Shown here: piece by piece, positions 62,335 to 64,000 of the stretch
Layout: the number at the start of each line of letters is the position of its first letter
Numbering within the stretch: the first letter of the stretch is position 1
Program-made: the position numbers and the translations under genes
Assembly: GCA_017644005.1 (NCBI GenBank)
Contig: JAEPMJ010000001.1
Location: 744,001 to 808,000, forward strand
From: Rhizobiaceae bacterium
GTDB lineage: Bacteria > Pseudomonadota > Alphaproteobacteria > Rhizobiales > Rhizobiaceae
Reading direction: 5' to 3'
Length of the DNA stretch: 64,000 nt
The notes under the pieces: model-generated
The model's input: only the letters and a program-made list of their open reading frames with translations
What the model was told of the DNA's origin: nothing
Database searches by the model: none

Positions 62335-62639
62335 GGCACTCTTCTGCAATCATCGATACCGGCGAATCATAGTGGAAAAACCGACCCTGCAACTAGTCGG
62401 TACTGGTTATCCCGGCCAATCTTATTTGCTTGTCACGGTCATGATCGCGATGCTTGTCGTCGACATGATCGACAATCCGAAGCCGCCCTCCAAAGGGCGC
62501 GGGTTCTCATGCCATAATGCTCGCCCGCGAGCCTCGGTCCACAAACGCGCATTCGGCGGTGAAACTCGTGCGCCCAGGCTCGGACTGGAATTTTCGCGCC
62601 CGGCGTCGTATCCGGGAATGTCCCAACACCGGAGCCACC
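62335..62639. promoter_or_regulatory. divergent region of the IclR and binding-protein genes
   Basis: 305 bp without a gene. ACCGAC (62380-62385) and GTCGGT (62396-62401) form an inverted repeat with a 10-base spacer, a possible operator. A GC hairpin CGCCCT/AGGGCG (62484-62499) has no T-run. No clear promoter hexamers were identified. Confidence 0.4.
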
Positions 62640-64000
62640 GTGACCTACCGCAAGCTAGCAACCCTGTCCGCCGCACTACTTCTTTCGACGCTGAGTGCCG
62701 AGGCCGAAACCTTGCGCTGGGGGCGCGCCGGAGACGCCGCGACGCTCGACCCGCACGCTGCGACGGACGGCTACACGCAGCAACTTCTACACAATATCTA
62801 CGAGCCGCTGATCCGTTTCGAGCCTGGCGGCGCGGTGAGCGGCGTGCTTGCCGCTTCCTGGCTGGCGAGCGCCGGCGATCCGAACCTGTGGGTGTTCAAT
62901 CTCAAACGCGCCACCTTCCACGACGGGGCAGAGTTCGATGCCGAGGACGTGGTCTTCTCGATCAACCGCGCACGCGCCGAGGGTTCGGCTTTTGCCGGCG
63001 ATGCGTCGCAGATCATCTCGGTCCGCGAGACAACCCCGCGTACAATCGAAATCCGGGTGGCAGAGCCTGCCGCCACCCCGCCCGCGGTGCTGTCGCGTAT
63101 CCTGATCATGGACAGCGGCTGGGCGACCAAAAACGGCTCGGCGAGCGCGACCACCCCGGCCGCCGACATGACAAACGGAACCGGTCCGTACAAGCTCGAA
63201 TCGCGCGATGCGGACGTGCGCACCAAGCTGACAGCCAACGAGCGTTATGCCGGACCTCCGCCTGCCGTGACGGAAGTGATCTATCTGCCGATCGCCGATG
63301 CCGGGTTTCGTGCCAAGGCCCTGGCCTGGGCAGAAGTCGAGATTTTGCAGGACGTTTCGCCAGCCGATCTGAAAAACCTGGACGGTATCGAAGACGTTGC
63401 GGTTGAGAGCGCGCCGGCAAACTCCATGCTCTACCTCGGCTACAAGTTCGGAGCCGGCGAGATGGCCGAAACCGCCCAAAACCCGCTCGACAATGCCCTG
63501 GTGCGCGAAGCAGTCGACCGCGCGATCGACCGCGAGGATATCGCTTCCTTTGCCGGCGGCGATGCGTCAGCCATTATGGCACCGTCATTCGTGGAAGGCT
63601 GGTCGAAGGGGTTGGCTGCGCAACTTTCGCCAAACCCGTCCAAGGCGAAAGACCTTCTTGCAAAGGCCGGCTATCCGGACGGATTTGCCATAAAGCTCGA
63701 TGTCGCAGAGGATAACGATGCTACCGCCAACCGGATCAAGGCGATGCTGACCACAATCGGCATCTGGGCAGATGTCGTGACACGGCCTCAAGCTGAACAT
63801 GAAGCGCATGTTGCATCCGGCGCGAGCGCGTTTCACCTGAGCAGCTATTCGGCGCCGGGTTACAGCTCCGCGCCGATACTGAACTGGCTGGTCAACGGCC
63901 AGGACGGCTACTCCAACCCCGCGCTTTCGTCACAGGTCGCCTCCCTGGCAGGGATCCGCAACAAGGCCGAACGCCGGACTGCATTGGCTCAGGCCTGGCT
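62640..64000 (+). CDS. peptide-type ABC substrate-binding protein, family 5 (3' end cut)
   Basis: 453 residues are visible, without stop, at the window edge. GTG at 62640 follows GGAG at 62631-62634. A short Sec signal peptide (about 22 residues, ending AEAE) leads to the DppA-type fold with ATLDPHAATDGYTQQLLHNI and FHDGAEFDAEDVVFSINRA. It is probably the first gene of a further peptide-type importer that continues beyond the window. It is distinct from the family 5 protein at 32674-34236. Confidence 0.92.
   Translation, partial: MTYRKLATLSAALLLSTLSAEAETLRWGRAGDAATLDPHAATDGYTQQLLHNIYEPLIRFEPGGAVSGVLAASWLASAGDPNLWVFNLKRATFHDGAEFDAEDVVFSINRARAEGSAFAGDASQIISVRETTPRTIEIRVAEPAATPPAVLSRILIMDSGWATKNGSASATTPAADMTNGTGPYKLESRDADVRTKLTANERYAGPPPAVTEVIYLPIADAGFRAKALAWAEVEILQDVSPADLKNLDGIEDVAVESAPANSMLYLGYKFGAGEMAETAQNPLDNALVREAVDRAIDREDIASFAGGDASAIMAPSFVEGWSKGLAAQLSPNPSKAKDLLAKAGYPDGFAIKLDVAEDNDATANRIKAMLTTIGIWADVVTRPQAEHEAHVASGASAFHLSSYSAPGYSSAPILNWLVNGQDGYSNPALSSQVASLAGIRNKAERRTALAQAW

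Noticed and set aside
62484..62499. GC hairpin as a terminator
   Set aside because: No T-run follows on either strand and it lies upstream of both flanking genes.

Overview
This window is a high-GC stretch of bacterial chromosome or large replicon, almost wholly made of accessory catabolic operons. The organism is most likely an alphaproteobacterium, probably of the Rhizobiales (Phyllobacteriaceae/Rhizobiaceae type). The inference rests on codon use, the density of CUT1 and peptide-type ABC transporters and TRAP transporters, OoxA/HcnB-type dehydrogenases, and the many IclR, GntR-FCD, SDR and enolase-superfamily genes. No rRNA, tRNA, phage, integrase, insertion sequence or CRISPR array was recognised. 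Both ends cut through genes.

Layout. (1) 1-7994, minus strand: an operon with a CUT1 sugar-type ABC importer, a diaminopimelate-decarboxylase-like PLP enzyme, two SDR dehydrogenases (one without the usual Tyr/Lys pair) and an HpcH/HpaI aldolase. An IclR regulator (8329-9177) diverges from it. (2) 9166-12083, minus: a DadA-like FAD enzyme and a fused [2Fe-2S]/FAD/BFD-type subunit, together an opine-oxidase or D-hydroxyproline-dehydrogenase-type complex. (3) 12231-26308: two GntR-FCD paralogues, a class III aminotransferase, an aldehyde dehydrogenase, a BKACE beta-keto acid cleavage enzyme divergent from a 3-hydroxyacid dehydrogenase, a TRAP transporter, a GST, a DapA-family lyase, two SDRs and an IclR regulator. 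(4) 26527-38075, minus: a fused hydantoinase/5-oxoprolinase, a peptide-type ABC importer, an M20 amidohydrolase and an old-yellow-enzyme relative. Divergent from it at 38493-42229 is a second, split hydantoinase/oxoprolinase (HyuA+HyuB). (5) 42576-59926, minus: a long, nearly gapless catabolic operon. It holds a lactonase-like amidohydrolase, FAH hydrolase, SDR, TRAP transporter, split UxaA-type dehydratase, two enolase-superfamily dehydratases, RraA-like aldolase, RhaM-like mutarotase, CUT1 ABC importer, class III CoA-transferase, a binding-protein-like protein without signal peptide, and a MaoC protein. A second MaoC gene, a Gfo/Idh dehydrogenase and an IclR gene follow at 60038-62334. (6) 62640-end: the start of another peptide-type binding protein.

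How it fits together. Parts 1-4 look like import and degradation of nitrogenous compounds (opines, D- or N-substituted amino acids, cyclic amides). Two operator families tie these parts together. One is a FadR/GntR-type palindrome close to ATTGTCNGACAAT, found at six promoters. The other is an IclR-type palindrome close to GTTCGNNNNNCGAAC with a half-site 19-20 bp away, found in three intergenic regions. Part 5 reads as a non-phosphorylative sugar or sugar-acid pathway resembling those for L-rhamnose and L-fucose (lactone hydrolysis, dehydration, 4-oxidation, FAH-type cleavage), plus a CoA-ester branch of unknown role. All four SBP-first transporter operons with room for it carry a perfect stem-loop just after the binding-protein gene.

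Starts were chosen from ribosome binding sites and overlaps. Exact substrates cannot be read from the sequence.
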